DNA from: an uncultured Sutterella sp.
GTDB lineage: Bacteria; Pseudomonadota; Gammaproteobacteria; Burkholderiales; Burkholderiaceae_F
Direction: 5' to 3'
NCBI GenBank assembly: GCA_905206345.1
Contig: CAJLGW010000033.1
Location: forward strand, 1 to 18,839
DNA: 18,839 nt
Each line of letters opens with the position of its first letter. The first letter of the stretch is position 1. Under the pieces are notes generated by a model. The model worked only from the letters and a program-made list of their open reading frames with translations. It had not been told where the DNA came from and did no database searches. The position numbers were made by a program, and so were the translations under genes. Positions 7,624 through 14,724 of this stretch are shown here, piece by piece.

Positions 7624-7649
7624 AATGGGCGCTAACAGCGCCCATTTTT
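7624..7649 (+). terminator. Rho-independent terminator of the trxB-smr-nfsB group
   Basis: ATGGGCGC (7625-7632) pairs with GCGCCCAT (7638-7645), extendable by a T-A pair inside and an A-T pair outside, followed by TTTTT. It starts seven bases after the nfsB stop codon. Confidence 0.9.
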
Positions 7650-7653
7650 CATC

Positions 7654-7679
7654 AAAAGAGGTGATTTATACCTCTTTTT
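7654..7679. terminator. Second, bidirectional terminator between nfsB and the Nim-like gene
   Basis: AAAAGAGGT (7654-7662) pairs with ACCTCTTTT (7670-7678) around a seven-base loop. Because both arms end in A/T runs it works on either strand. Its main role is probably to end the minus-strand uvrB-Nim transcript, whose last stop codon is at 7683. Confidence 0.85.
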
Positions 7680-7682
7680 CTA

Positions 7683-8207
7683 TTAAAACATCTGTTGGCG
7701 TGTTTTAGCAGAAAGCTCCTTCACGTTAATCGCCCAAATCCCCATCTTCTCCACAAGTTCTTCCGGAAAGTCCCAACTTAACTCACCATCGTCGCCTGCG
7801 TAGTGATGCATGATTTGTTCTAACGCATGAATACGCTTTTCACCTTCGAGCTTTTGCATCGTGCCGCTACCGATCACAGAGAAGTAGTTTTGACCGGATT
7901 TCGAGACCGGATCATCAATCACCATGGTGGCACCGAGCTCGGCAATCACAAAACTCACTTCGGGATTTTTTGCAATCAAATCAGCTTTATGACCTTCGGC
8001 GGCACCATGGAAATAAAGAATTAAGCCATCATCGGAAACTTCAAAGCCATAGCTCAAAGGAACTGCATATGGGTGCGGTTCGTCATTAAATGCAACCACG
8101 ACAGAGCGAGCGCGTTGCAAAAATGCTTTGATCAAAACGGGATCGTCCACGGCCCGATCTTGACGACGCATTTCCGTGTGAATCGTTGTCGGCATTTGAC
8201 TCATCAT
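7683..8207 (-). CDS. NimA-like / pyridoxamine 5'-phosphate oxidase family flavoprotein
   Basis: A 174-residue protein with the FMN-binding split-barrel fold. The pattern RRQDRAVDDPVLIKAFLQRA, PYAVPLSYGFE, then LYFHGAAEGHKADLIAKNPEVSF (about 64-86) is typical of the Nim (5-nitroimidazole resistance) subgroup of the PNPOx-like superfamily, including the FHxAxxGxK stretch around H67. Many such genes in ordinary genomes have no proven role in resistance, and the substrate here is unknown. An AAGGAG Shine-Dalgarno overlaps the uvrB stop. It precedes two tandem ATGs (8207 and 8204); the second is better spaced (seven bases), so the true start may be 8204. It lies nine bases after uvrB, so the two are likely co-transcribed. 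Confidence 0.85.
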   Translation of the reverse strand: MMSQMPTTIHTEMRRQDRAVDDPVLIKAFLQRARSVVVAFNDEPHPYAVPLSYGFEVSDDGLILYFHGAAEGHKADLIAKNPEVSFVIAELGATMVIDDPVSKSGQNYFSVIGSGTMQKLEGEKRIHALEQIMHHYAGDDGELSWDFPEELVEKMGIWAINVKELSAKTRQQMF

Positions 8208-8216
8208 TATTCTCCT

Positions 8217-10229
8217 TTAATGCCCCAAAACTTGGGCTTTCAATTCTGCCAAGCGGTCACGTACCGCTGCAGCCTTTTCAAAGTCCAAATTCTTGGCAAA
8301 TTCAAACATTTGTTTTTCCAGTTTCTTAATTTCGGCAGAAAGGTCTTTTTCACTCATAGAGCCGACCGTTTCCGTCAAGTGATACACGGAAGTATTATCC
8401 GAACGATAAACACCGTCAATGATGTCTTTAACTTCCTTTTTCACGCTCTTTGGCGTAATACCGTGCTCTAAGTTATAAGCCTTTTGTTTGGCACGACGAC
8501 GCTCCGTTTCATCGATGGCTCGCTTCATGGAGTCCGTCATCTTATCGGCATACAAAATGGCCGTCCCCGCCACATTTCGGGCCGCACGACCAATGGTTTG
8601 GATGAGCGATCGTTCGCTTCGCAAAAAACCTTCTTTATCCGCATCCAAAATAGCTACTAATGACACTTCTGGAATATCCAATCCTTCTCGCAAGAGGTTA
8701 ATCCCAACCAAGACATCAAAGAGACCGGCTCGTAAATCTCGAATGATCTCAACACGCTCCACGGTATCAATATCTGAGTGCAAATAACGAACCTTGACCC
8801 CATTTTCATTTAAAAAGTCCGTGAGATCTTCAGCCATACGCTTAGTTAGCGTTGTCACCAACACACGATCGCCCTTAGCAACACGCTCATTAATCTCACT
8901 TAAGACATCATCGACTTGGGTGCTTGCCGGTCGAACAATCACTTCCGGGTCGACCAAACCCGTGGGACGCACCACTTGTTCAACAATTTGGGAAGAATGC
9001 TCTAATTCGTAATTTGCAGGCGTAGCCGAGACAAAAACGCCACGACGCATCTTTCGTTCAAATTCATCGAAACGCAAGGGTCGGTTATCCAAAGCGGAGG
9101 GTAAACGGAACCCATAAAGCACCAATGTTTCTTTACGCGAACGGTCACCGCGATACATACCGCCCAACTGCCCCATCATGACGTGACTTTCGTCAAAAAA
9201 CATGAGGCAATCTTTGGGTAAGTAGTCGATTAAGCAAGGTGGCGCCTCGCCGGGTGCCAATCCTGTTAAGTGGCGAGAATAGTTTTCAATGCCCTTACAA
9301 AAACCAACTTGGTCAAGCATTTCCAAATCAAAGAGCGTACGTTGCTCCAAGCGTTGCGCTTCAACAAGTTTATTTTCAGCTAAAAATTCACGCTTTCTGT
9401 CTCGCAATTCTGCTTTGATCGATTCAATGGCTCGAACGATCTCATCGCGAGGCGTCACATAGTGACTGGCAGGATAAATCACAAAGCGGGGCACTTTTTG
9501 AATGATGACACCCGTTAATGGGTCAAACAAGCAAATGCTTTCCAATTCATCATCAAAGAGCTCAAAACGCACGGCCATTTCTGCGTGTTCAGCGGGGAAA
9601 ACATCAATCGTGTCACCTCGAACCCGGAACGTTCCGCGAGAGAAGTCCATTTCGCTGCGCTTATATTGCATCTTCACGAGTTGAGAGATGAAGTCAGACC
9701 GGCTCTTAGTATCGCCCGTGCGCATAATCAAGCGCATTTGCGTATAGCTTTCGGGTTTACCGATACCGTAAATGGCAGACACCGTCGCCACAATGATGGT
9801 GTCACGGCGCTCAAGAACGCTTTTGGTGGCCGACAGACGCATCTGCTCAATATGCTCATTAATCGCAGAATCCTTTTCAATAAAAAGGTCGCGACTCGGC
9901 ACATAAGCTTCTGGCTGATAGTAGTCGTAATAAGAGACGAAATATTCCACGGCGTTATTTGGGAAAAACTCTCGCATTTCCGCATACAACTGCGCCGCCA
10001 ACGTCTTATTGGGAGCCATGATGATGGCAGGCACGCCCTGACGAGCGATGACATTGGCCATCGTAAAGGTTTTACCCGACCCCGTTACCCCTAAAAGCGT
10101 TTGAAACGTCAAGCCATCATCAAGACCCGCATTGAGTTCTTCAATTGCAGTGGGTTGATCGCCCGAGGGTTCATAAGGCGCATGCAATTCAAAGGGGGAA
10201 TTGGGAAATTTTTTTATGATTTCGCTCAC
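8217..10229 (-). CDS. uvrB: Excinuclease ABC subunit UvrB
   Basis: A 670-residue helicase-like damage-verification subunit of nucleotide excision repair. It is loaded by UvrA and recruits UvrC. Walker A is GVTGSGKT (47-54). The damage-probing beta hairpin is YYDYYQPEAYVP (100-111). The DEAD-like motif is D346-E-S-H. Motif VI reads QTIGRAARN, and the C-terminal UVR domain (about 630-665, EKQMFEFAKNLDFEKAAAVRD) binds UvrC. Length matches the family. The start is GTG at 10227-10229; no in-frame Met occurs until after the Walker A motif, which confirms it. The Shine-Dalgarno is weak (GTGAG or GAGAT). No LexA-type CTG...CAG operator is evident upstream, so SOS control is not supported by the sequence. 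Confidence 0.97.
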   Translation of the reverse strand: MSEIIKKFPNSPFELHAPYEPSGDQPTAIEELNAGLDDGLTFQTLLGVTGSGKTFTMANVIARQGVPAIIMAPNKTLAAQLYAEMREFFPNNAVEYFVSYYDYYQPEAYVPSRDLFIEKDSAINEHIEQMRLSATKSVLERRDTIIVATVSAIYGIGKPESYTQMRLIMRTGDTKSRSDFISQLVKMQYKRSEMDFSRGTFRVRGDTIDVFPAEHAEMAVRFELFDDELESICLFDPLTGVIIQKVPRFVIYPASHYVTPRDEIVRAIESIKAELRDRKREFLAENKLVEAQRLEQRTLFDLEMLDQVGFCKGIENYSRHLTGLAPGEAPPCLIDYLPKDCLMFFDESHVMMGQLGGMYRGDRSRKETLVLYGFRLPSALDNRPLRFDEFERKMRRGVFVSATPANYELEHSSQIVEQVVRPTGLVDPEVIVRPASTQVDDVLSEINERVAKGDRVLVTTLTKRMAEDLTDFLNENGVKVRYLHSDIDTVERVEIIRDLRAGLFDVLVGINLLREGLDIPEVSLVAILDADKEGFLRSERSLIQTIGRAARNVAGTAILYADKMTDSMKRAIDETERRRAKQKAYNLEHGITPKSVKKEVKDIIDGVYRSDNTSVYHLTETVGSMSEKDLSAEIKKLEKQMFEFAKNLDFEKAAAVRDRLAELKAQVLGH

Positions 10230-10265
10230 GTAATCTCACTACTTAAAAATTTTTTGCAACTTTTA

Positions 10266-10294
10266 ATCTTAGCGCATGTTTAGGCTGATGAAAA
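10266..10294 (-). promoter_or_regulatory. Putative uvrB promoter
   Basis: Read on the minus strand, TTTTCA (complement of 10289-10294) and TAAGAT (complement of 10266-10271) are 17 bases apart, with four of six matches to the -35 consensus and a good -10. This predicts a start near 10259 and a leader of about 30 nt to the GTG. Confidence 0.4.
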
Positions 10295-10383
10295 AATCCA
10301 AAAAGACTTTTCTGCACTTTTAATGATCCCTGCTTATCGGTAGAATGGCAAGATTATTAATTAACTTTTTGAATTAAACACTT

Positions 10384-10959
10384 ATGGTACGAAATTGGGA
10401 TACCCGAAACGACGAACTCGATGATGAAGAAGATGATTTTTACGATCGTCCGAGCAAGTCTCAAATCAAGCGCGAATTGCAAGCTTTGCAAGACCTTGGC
10501 AAAGAAATGACCGGTTTGGCCCCTGAAACGCTTAACCGCATTCCGTTGCCTGAAGACGTTCGCGAAGCCATTGATGAGTACAAGAAAATGCGCTCCTTTG
10601 GCGCTCAACGTCGTCAATTGCAGTTGATCGGCAAAAAGATGAGTACGCTTGACTACGAAAAGGTTCGTACGTCGATTGATTTGGCCACGGGTGAAAGTAA
10701 AGCTGCTGTTGCCGCGCACCACAAAGCCGAACGCATGCGTGACCGTTTAATCGCAGATGACGGCTATTTAACCGATTTTATCGAAGAGTTCCCCGACGTT
10801 GACGTCCAAAACATTCGTCGACTCATTCGAGGTGCACGTAAAGAAGCTGAGATGAACAAGCCTCCCAAGAGTGCCCGTGAACTCTATCGTTTCATTCACC
10901 CGATGGTCAGTCCCAAAGTGGATTCTTTGGAAAAAGTCGAAGAAACTGACGAGGAATAA
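10384..10959 (+). CDS. darP: Ribosome-associated protein DarP (YjgA, DUF615)
   Basis: A 191-residue cytosolic protein of the DUF615 family, known in E. coli as DarP, which acts in late 50S ribosomal subunit assembly. The diagnostic opening PSKSQIKRELQALQDLGKEM is followed by LNRIPLPEDVREAIDEYKKM, AQRRQLQLIGKKM (the conserved RRQLQxIGK signature) and a C-terminal IRRLIRGARKEAEMNKPPKSARELYRFI. The N-terminus is acidic (DELDDEEDDFYD). No Shine-Dalgarno precedes the ATG: the 20 bases upstream are AT-rich without a GGA core, unlike its neighbours. TAGAAT at 10341-10346 could be a -10 but lacks a good -35. It is divergent from uvrB, and the next gene starts two bases after its stop. Confidence 0.92.
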   Translation: MVRNWDTRNDELDDEEDDFYDRPSKSQIKRELQALQDLGKEMTGLAPETLNRIPLPEDVREAIDEYKKMRSFGAQRRQLQLIGKKMSTLDYEKVRTSIDLATGESKAAVAAHHKAERMRDRLIADDGYLTDFIEEFPDVDVQNIRRLIRGARKEAEMNKPPKSARELYRFIHPMVSPKVDSLEKVEETDEE

Positions 10960-10961
10960 TC

Positions 10962-11894
10962 GTGAAACCTATCATCGTTACCTTAACGCAAGGCTTGGGC
11001 CAATCGCTCTACGATGGCCTCAATGACATTGGCGAGCTTTATTATTGGAATGAGTTATCCGATGCACAAAAAAGTGAGATCGGTCCAAAGACCGAAATTC
11101 TCTCTATTGCGCCCATGGTAACGGTGGATGAGGCGATTCTTAATCACTTCCCCAATCTCAAGTACATCGCCAGTTGGGGGGTTGGTTTCGATCGTTCTGA
11201 CATGGCCGCCATTGCCAAACGCGGCATTATCTTTACCAATACCCCCAATGCCAACTTCAACGACGTTGCTGATTTGACGATTGGTCTCATGGTGGGATTG
11301 GCTCGTCACATTCCTCAAGTTCATCAGGGGCTTTTGGAAACGAAGAGCATTCAATGGCCTAAACGCCCTGCTTTTCGTGTAGCCGGCAAGAAAATTGGGA
11401 TTGCCGGTTTCGGTCACATCGGCAAAGAACTCGCTTGCCGTGCACAGGGTTTTCGCATGCCAGTAGGCTACCTCGATCGTCGTCAAGCCAGTGAGGAATT
11501 TCCCCGCTTTGATTCCGTTGAAGCGCTTGCTGCGTGGGCAGACTTTCTTGTGATGGCCCTTCCCGCCAATGAACAAACGTTCCATATCGTTAATACCAAC
11601 GTGTTGGAAAAACTTGGTCCCAACGGATTCTTGATCAATATCGGTCGTGGCGCTTTAGTCGATACAGAAGCTCTGGTACAGGCATTAGAAAATCACACCA
11701 TTGCCGGTGCCGGGCTTGACGTCTACGAGAATGAACCCAATATCGATCCTCGTTTGACGCAATTTGAAAATGTAGTCTTAACCCCGCACATTGGGGGCGC
11801 AACCCAAGAGGCTCGCGAAGATGCTGCGCAAGAAAAATTGCGCAACATCCGTGCTTACCTTGCAGGCGACGAATTAGTGGGACGAATCCTTTAG
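10962..11894 (+). CDS. D-isomer-specific 2-hydroxyacid dehydrogenase
   Basis: A 310-residue NAD(P)-dependent oxidoreductase of the D-2-hydroxyacid dehydrogenase family (glyoxylate/hydroxypyruvate reductase type). The nucleotide fold has GIAGFGHIG near 147-155. The catalytic residues are all present: R229 (NIGRGALVD), E258 (YENEPN) and H276 (TPHIGG). The residue after the nucleotide fold is YLDRRQ; the arginines could favour NADPH, but this is a weak argument. The substrate is not determined. The GTG start is preceded by GAGGA in the darP tail, two bases after the darP stop, so it is translationally coupled. Its 3' end overlaps the convergent cecR-like gene by 21 bases, with no terminator between them. 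Confidence 0.9.
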   Translation: MKPIIVTLTQGLGQSLYDGLNDIGELYYWNELSDAQKSEIGPKTEILSIAPMVTVDEAILNHFPNLKYIASWGVGFDRSDMAAIAKRGIIFTNTPNANFNDVADLTIGLMVGLARHIPQVHQGLLETKSIQWPKRPAFRVAGKKIGIAGFGHIGKELACRAQGFRMPVGYLDRRQASEEFPRFDSVEALAAWADFLVMALPANEQTFHIVNTNVLEKLGPNGFLINIGRGALVDTEALVQALENHTIAGAGLDVYENEPNIDPRLTQFENVVLTPHIGGATQEAREDAAQEKLRNIRAYLAGDELVGRIL

Positions 11895-12533
11895 CTGCTC
11901 GCGGGCTGAATTCAAGCCCGCCATCACTTGCTCTTTTAAAAGCATCGAGAAGGCCTCCGTTTGAGAAAGAGAGCTGGAAAGCATAATTTCTTTCACTTTC
12001 GGATCGGCGATCGCCATCAGAAAAACCGGTGCCATTGAAGCCACTAAAATCGCTTCAACTCGAAGATCCTCGCAATCCTCAATACCTAAGTAATTGGCAA
12101 AAAAACTTTTTAAATGCGTAATGCGTTCTTTGCTATAAAGCATGATGAGCTTATAAAACTGAGGAGACGGTGCCACCACTTCTCTTACCCAAACACGAAT
12201 TGGCCAATTATCCTCCTGCAAGACTCGAGGAATTAATGAACTGAAGTAAAAATCCAGCGCTGCTTCAGGCGACTCGTATTGAACCATTTCAATTTCGAGT
12301 TCTTGACTGAAAATTGTTTGAGGGATTTTGCCCAACACCGCTTGATAAAGGGCATCCCGTCCTCCAAACCAGTAATTGATACTGGCTGCATTGGTACCCG
12401 CATTTCGACAAACGTCTCGCGCCGTTACAGCACTCCAACCTTTGACGGCCACGAGTCGGCCGGCCTCTTCAATTAGGCGTTCGCGCGTCTTTTCACCATC
12501 ATTTCTTAATTTCGAAGTCGCTTTTCTCACCAT
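11874..12533 (-). CDS. TetR-family regulator, CecR (YbiH)-like
   Basis: A 219-residue transcription factor. The helix-turn-helix covers about residues 14-60 (ERLIEEAGRLVAVKGWSAVT, then ARDVCRNAGTNAASINYWFG, then GRDALYQAVL), closely following the TetR pattern. The rest is the all-helical ligand domain. The frame is open back to 12722, but the start was placed at ATG 12531-12533: GGGGAG lies just upstream and the HTH begins at the usual distance. It follows ybhR by 14 bases as the last gene of the exporter operon. In E. coli the homologous regulator CecR controls ybhGFSR, so the same job here is a strong inference. Its probable operator is the palindrome at 17441-17462. The C-terminus overlaps the convergent dehydrogenase gene. 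Confidence 0.88.
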   Translation of the reverse strand: MVRKATSKLRNDGEKTRERLIEEAGRLVAVKGWSAVTARDVCRNAGTNAASINYWFGGRDALYQAVLGKIPQTIFSQELEIEMVQYESPEAALDFYFSSLIPRVLQEDNWPIRVWVREVVAPSPQFYKLIMLYSKERITHLKSFFANYLGIEDCEDLRVEAILVASMAPVFLMAIADPKVKEIMLSSSLSQTEAFSMLLKEQVMAGLNSAREQLKDSSH

Positions 12534-12547
12534 TTTCTCCCCGTTAT

Positions 12548-13645
12548 TTACAACCGTTTTTTGAAGAAATTGTAGGCCAAAGGCAAAGTCACCAATGCCA
12601 TTAAAATGACAGGCCATAACCCTACTATCACTTCCGTAAATCCAATACCGATCAGATACACACGTCGAATCGTCGTCAATGCAAATCGCAAAGGATCGGC
12701 ATAAGTTAAAAGTTGAAGCCACTCAGGCATATTTTGTACCGGTGCAAAAAGACCGGACAACAATACCATGGGCACCATAAAGACAAACACTAAAAGCAAC
12801 CCCTGTTGCATGGTTTCGCTATAGGCAGAAATCGCCAATCCAAGTCCCACAATCGCAGTCATAAAGATTAATAGTGCAAAGTACAAAACCCAAACACTGC
12901 CCGCCATGGGAATATCAAACCACCAAAGGTCCACAAAAAAAATGAGAGTGCCTTGGAAAAGCCCAATTACCATCGGAATGTAGGCTTTAGCAAGCAACAA
13001 ATCAATGGTTCGATAAGGCGAGACCAACAATTGTTCAAAGGTACCCTGCTCGCGTTCTCTGGCCACGCTCAGGGCCGAAAGGATGAGAACCTGCAACATT
13101 GAGAGCATGGCAATGAGCCCCGGCATGATGAACCATTGCGTGATGCTGTTGGGATTATATAAAAGTCTCGGCGTCAAAAAGGACTCTAATCCCAATACTC
13201 GTGCATTAAAGGCCTCTGCGATAACACCTAAATAGCCTGCAGCCAATTGAGCCGTTGTCGAATTTCGCCCATCAATAATGACTTGAATGGTTGCCGACTT
13301 TTTCTCATAGACGGTATCGGCGAAATTTTCCGGAATCACAACGACCAAAAGTGCGTTTGCTTCATCAACCGCATGTGGAACTTGGGCAAGACTGTGATAT
13401 GTTCCAACACGCTCGAAAATTCGATTATTGTCAATTGCCTGAACGAACTGCGTCGAAACCGCACTCTTAGAAAGATCGCAAAGAGCATAAGGAACTCGGT
13501 CCAAATTGAAACTAGCAATGTACCCAAACAAAATAATGTACAACACCAAAGGACCGATCAGAATCATTCGGCTCGTTTTTTCTTTAACGGTCGCTAAAAG
13601 TTCCTTATGGGCCAAGGCTCGGAAGCGTTGAAGTCGTTCAGTCAT
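12548..13645 (-). CDS. ybhR: ABC-2 type exporter permease YbhR
   Basis: A 365-residue inner-membrane half-permease. One N-terminal membrane helix (about 26-48) is followed by a large periplasmic domain (about 50-170) containing VIIDGRNSTTAQLAAGYL, close to E. coli YbhR. Five further helices come after it. SLSVAREREQGTFEQLLVSP is the ABC-2 coupling-helix region that contacts the ATPase, and LLSGLFAPVQNMPEWLQ is the conserved late loop. The protein pairs with YbhS as a heterodimer. The ATG overlaps the ybhS stop by four bases, indicating tight translational coupling. Confidence 0.92.
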   Translation of the reverse strand: MTERLQRFRALAHKELLATVKEKTSRMILIGPLVLYIILFGYIASFNLDRVPYALCDLSKSAVSTQFVQAIDNNRIFERVGTYHSLAQVPHAVDEANALLVVVIPENFADTVYEKKSATIQVIIDGRNSTTAQLAAGYLGVIAEAFNARVLGLESFLTPRLLYNPNSITQWFIMPGLIAMLSMLQVLILSALSVAREREQGTFEQLLVSPYRTIDLLLAKAYIPMVIGLFQGTLIFFVDLWWFDIPMAGSVWVLYFALLIFMTAIVGLGLAISAYSETMQQGLLLVFVFMVPMVLLSGLFAPVQNMPEWLQLLTYADPLRFALTTIRRVYLIGIGFTEVIVGLWPVILMALVTLPLAYNFFKKRL

Positions 13646-14724
13646 TTTCTCACCCGCTTCTGATTAAGTTTGACCGATACAGTCAATGTTAAAACAGCAA
13701 AGAAAGTCAAAATGATTAAGTCTTTGATCATCAAAGAGGTCATGCCTCCCGTTAAGAAACCGACTTTGAGTAATTCCAAGTAGTACACCGGAGGCAATAA
13801 GTGTGCGAGGGTATCGGCCCATGCCGGTGCACTGCGCAAGTCAAAAATGAAACCCGATAAAAGTAACGCTGGAAGAAAACTTGCCAACAACGCGATTTGT
13901 GAGGATAAAAATTGAGAACGCGTAATGGCAGAAATCATCAACCCTAAGCCCAAACAGAAGAAAAGGTAAATGATGGAGGAGAGCGTAATTAACGCCAAAC
14001 TGCCTCTTACGGGGATTTCATAGATAAAAATGGCCGAGAGCATACATAGTAGCCAACCCACCATTGCCAATAGAAAATAGGGAATGGTCTTTGAGGCAAT
14101 CAAGGCAAAAGCGCTCACAGGCGTTGCGAGCAGCGCTTCCATTGTTCCTCGCTCCCATTCTCGGGCAATCACAAGTCCCGTTAACATCGTCCCCGTCATC
14201 GTCAAAATAATAACCATCAAACCAGGCACCAAATACCAACGACTTTCCGCCCCTTCATTAAACCAAATTCGAGGAACAATCTGAACCCCAGGCGTTGTTA
14301 CCCCTTGAGCTGCACTGGCACTTGCCATCGTTTGCATCACCACATTCGTTACCATCGTGGCGCGAGGAGCGTCCAAGCCATCAATAATCAGTTGTACCTT
14401 TTGGTTGGGATCAAAGATGACCACCGCTTCAATATCAAAGCTCTTTAACGCATCAAATGCTCTCGTTCTTGATGGAAAAACCGATACATGATCAAAAGTG
14501 GAATTCGCTCTAAACGCTTGTGTATAAAGCGTAGTTGCCTGTGAAGATTGTTCTTTCACAATGCCTAATCGAATATTTTGTACGTCAAAACTTAACCCGA
14601 AACCAAATAAGACAATCAAAATCACGGGCAAAACAATCCCCAACAAAATAGCACTCTTGTCTCGGATAATTTGTCGCGTCTCTTTAATACAGAGCGCTCG
14701 AACGTGGATTAAAAATTCACTCAT
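13642..14724 (-). CDS. ybhS: ABC-2 type exporter permease YbhS
   Basis: A 360-residue paralogue of the neighbouring permease, with the same plan: short cytoplasmic helix, a membrane helix (about 26-46), a periplasmic domain, then five membrane helices. The opening VRALCIKETRQIIRDKSAI is very close to E. coli YbhS (as I recall it, VRALCVKETRQIVRDPS). VIAREWERGTMEALLATPVS is the ATPase-contact motif and LLSGFIFDLRSAPAWADT the late loop. It overlaps ybhF upstream and ybhR downstream by four bases each, so the three proteins are probably made in fixed ratio. In E. coli the complex exports cationic drugs and also has been linked to sodium/proton antiport; here the substrate is unknown. Confidence 0.92.
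   Translation of the reverse strand: MSEFLIHVRALCIKETRQIIRDKSAILLGIVLPVILIVLFGFGLSFDVQNIRLGIVKEQSSQATTLYTQAFRANSTFDHVSVFPSRTRAFDALKSFDIEAVVIFDPNQKVQLIIDGLDAPRATMVTNVVMQTMASASAAQGVTTPGVQIVPRIWFNEGAESRWYLVPGLMVIILTMTGTMLTGLVIAREWERGTMEALLATPVSAFALIASKTIPYFLLAMVGWLLCMLSAIFIYEIPVRGSLALITLSSIIYLFFCLGLGLMISAITRSQFLSSQIALLASFLPALLLSGFIFDLRSAPAWADTLAHLLPPVYYLELLKVGFLTGGMTSLMIKDLIILTFFAVLTLTVSVKLNQKRVRK

Noticed and set aside
10230..10383. LexA/SOS box before uvrB
   Set aside because: No CTG-N10-CAG or CTGT-N8-ACAG palindrome was seen in the divergent region.
12534..12722. In-frame 63-residue extension of the TetR-family protein
   Set aside because: It overlaps the ybhR coding region out of frame, and a GGGGAG site sits directly before the ATG at 12531-12533, which gives a standard TetR N-terminus.
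13642..14724. Possible frameshift or duplication, because two similar permeases lie side by side
   Set aside because: Both are full length with complete ABC-2 topology and correspond one to one with E. coli YbhS and YbhR, so they are distinct subunits.
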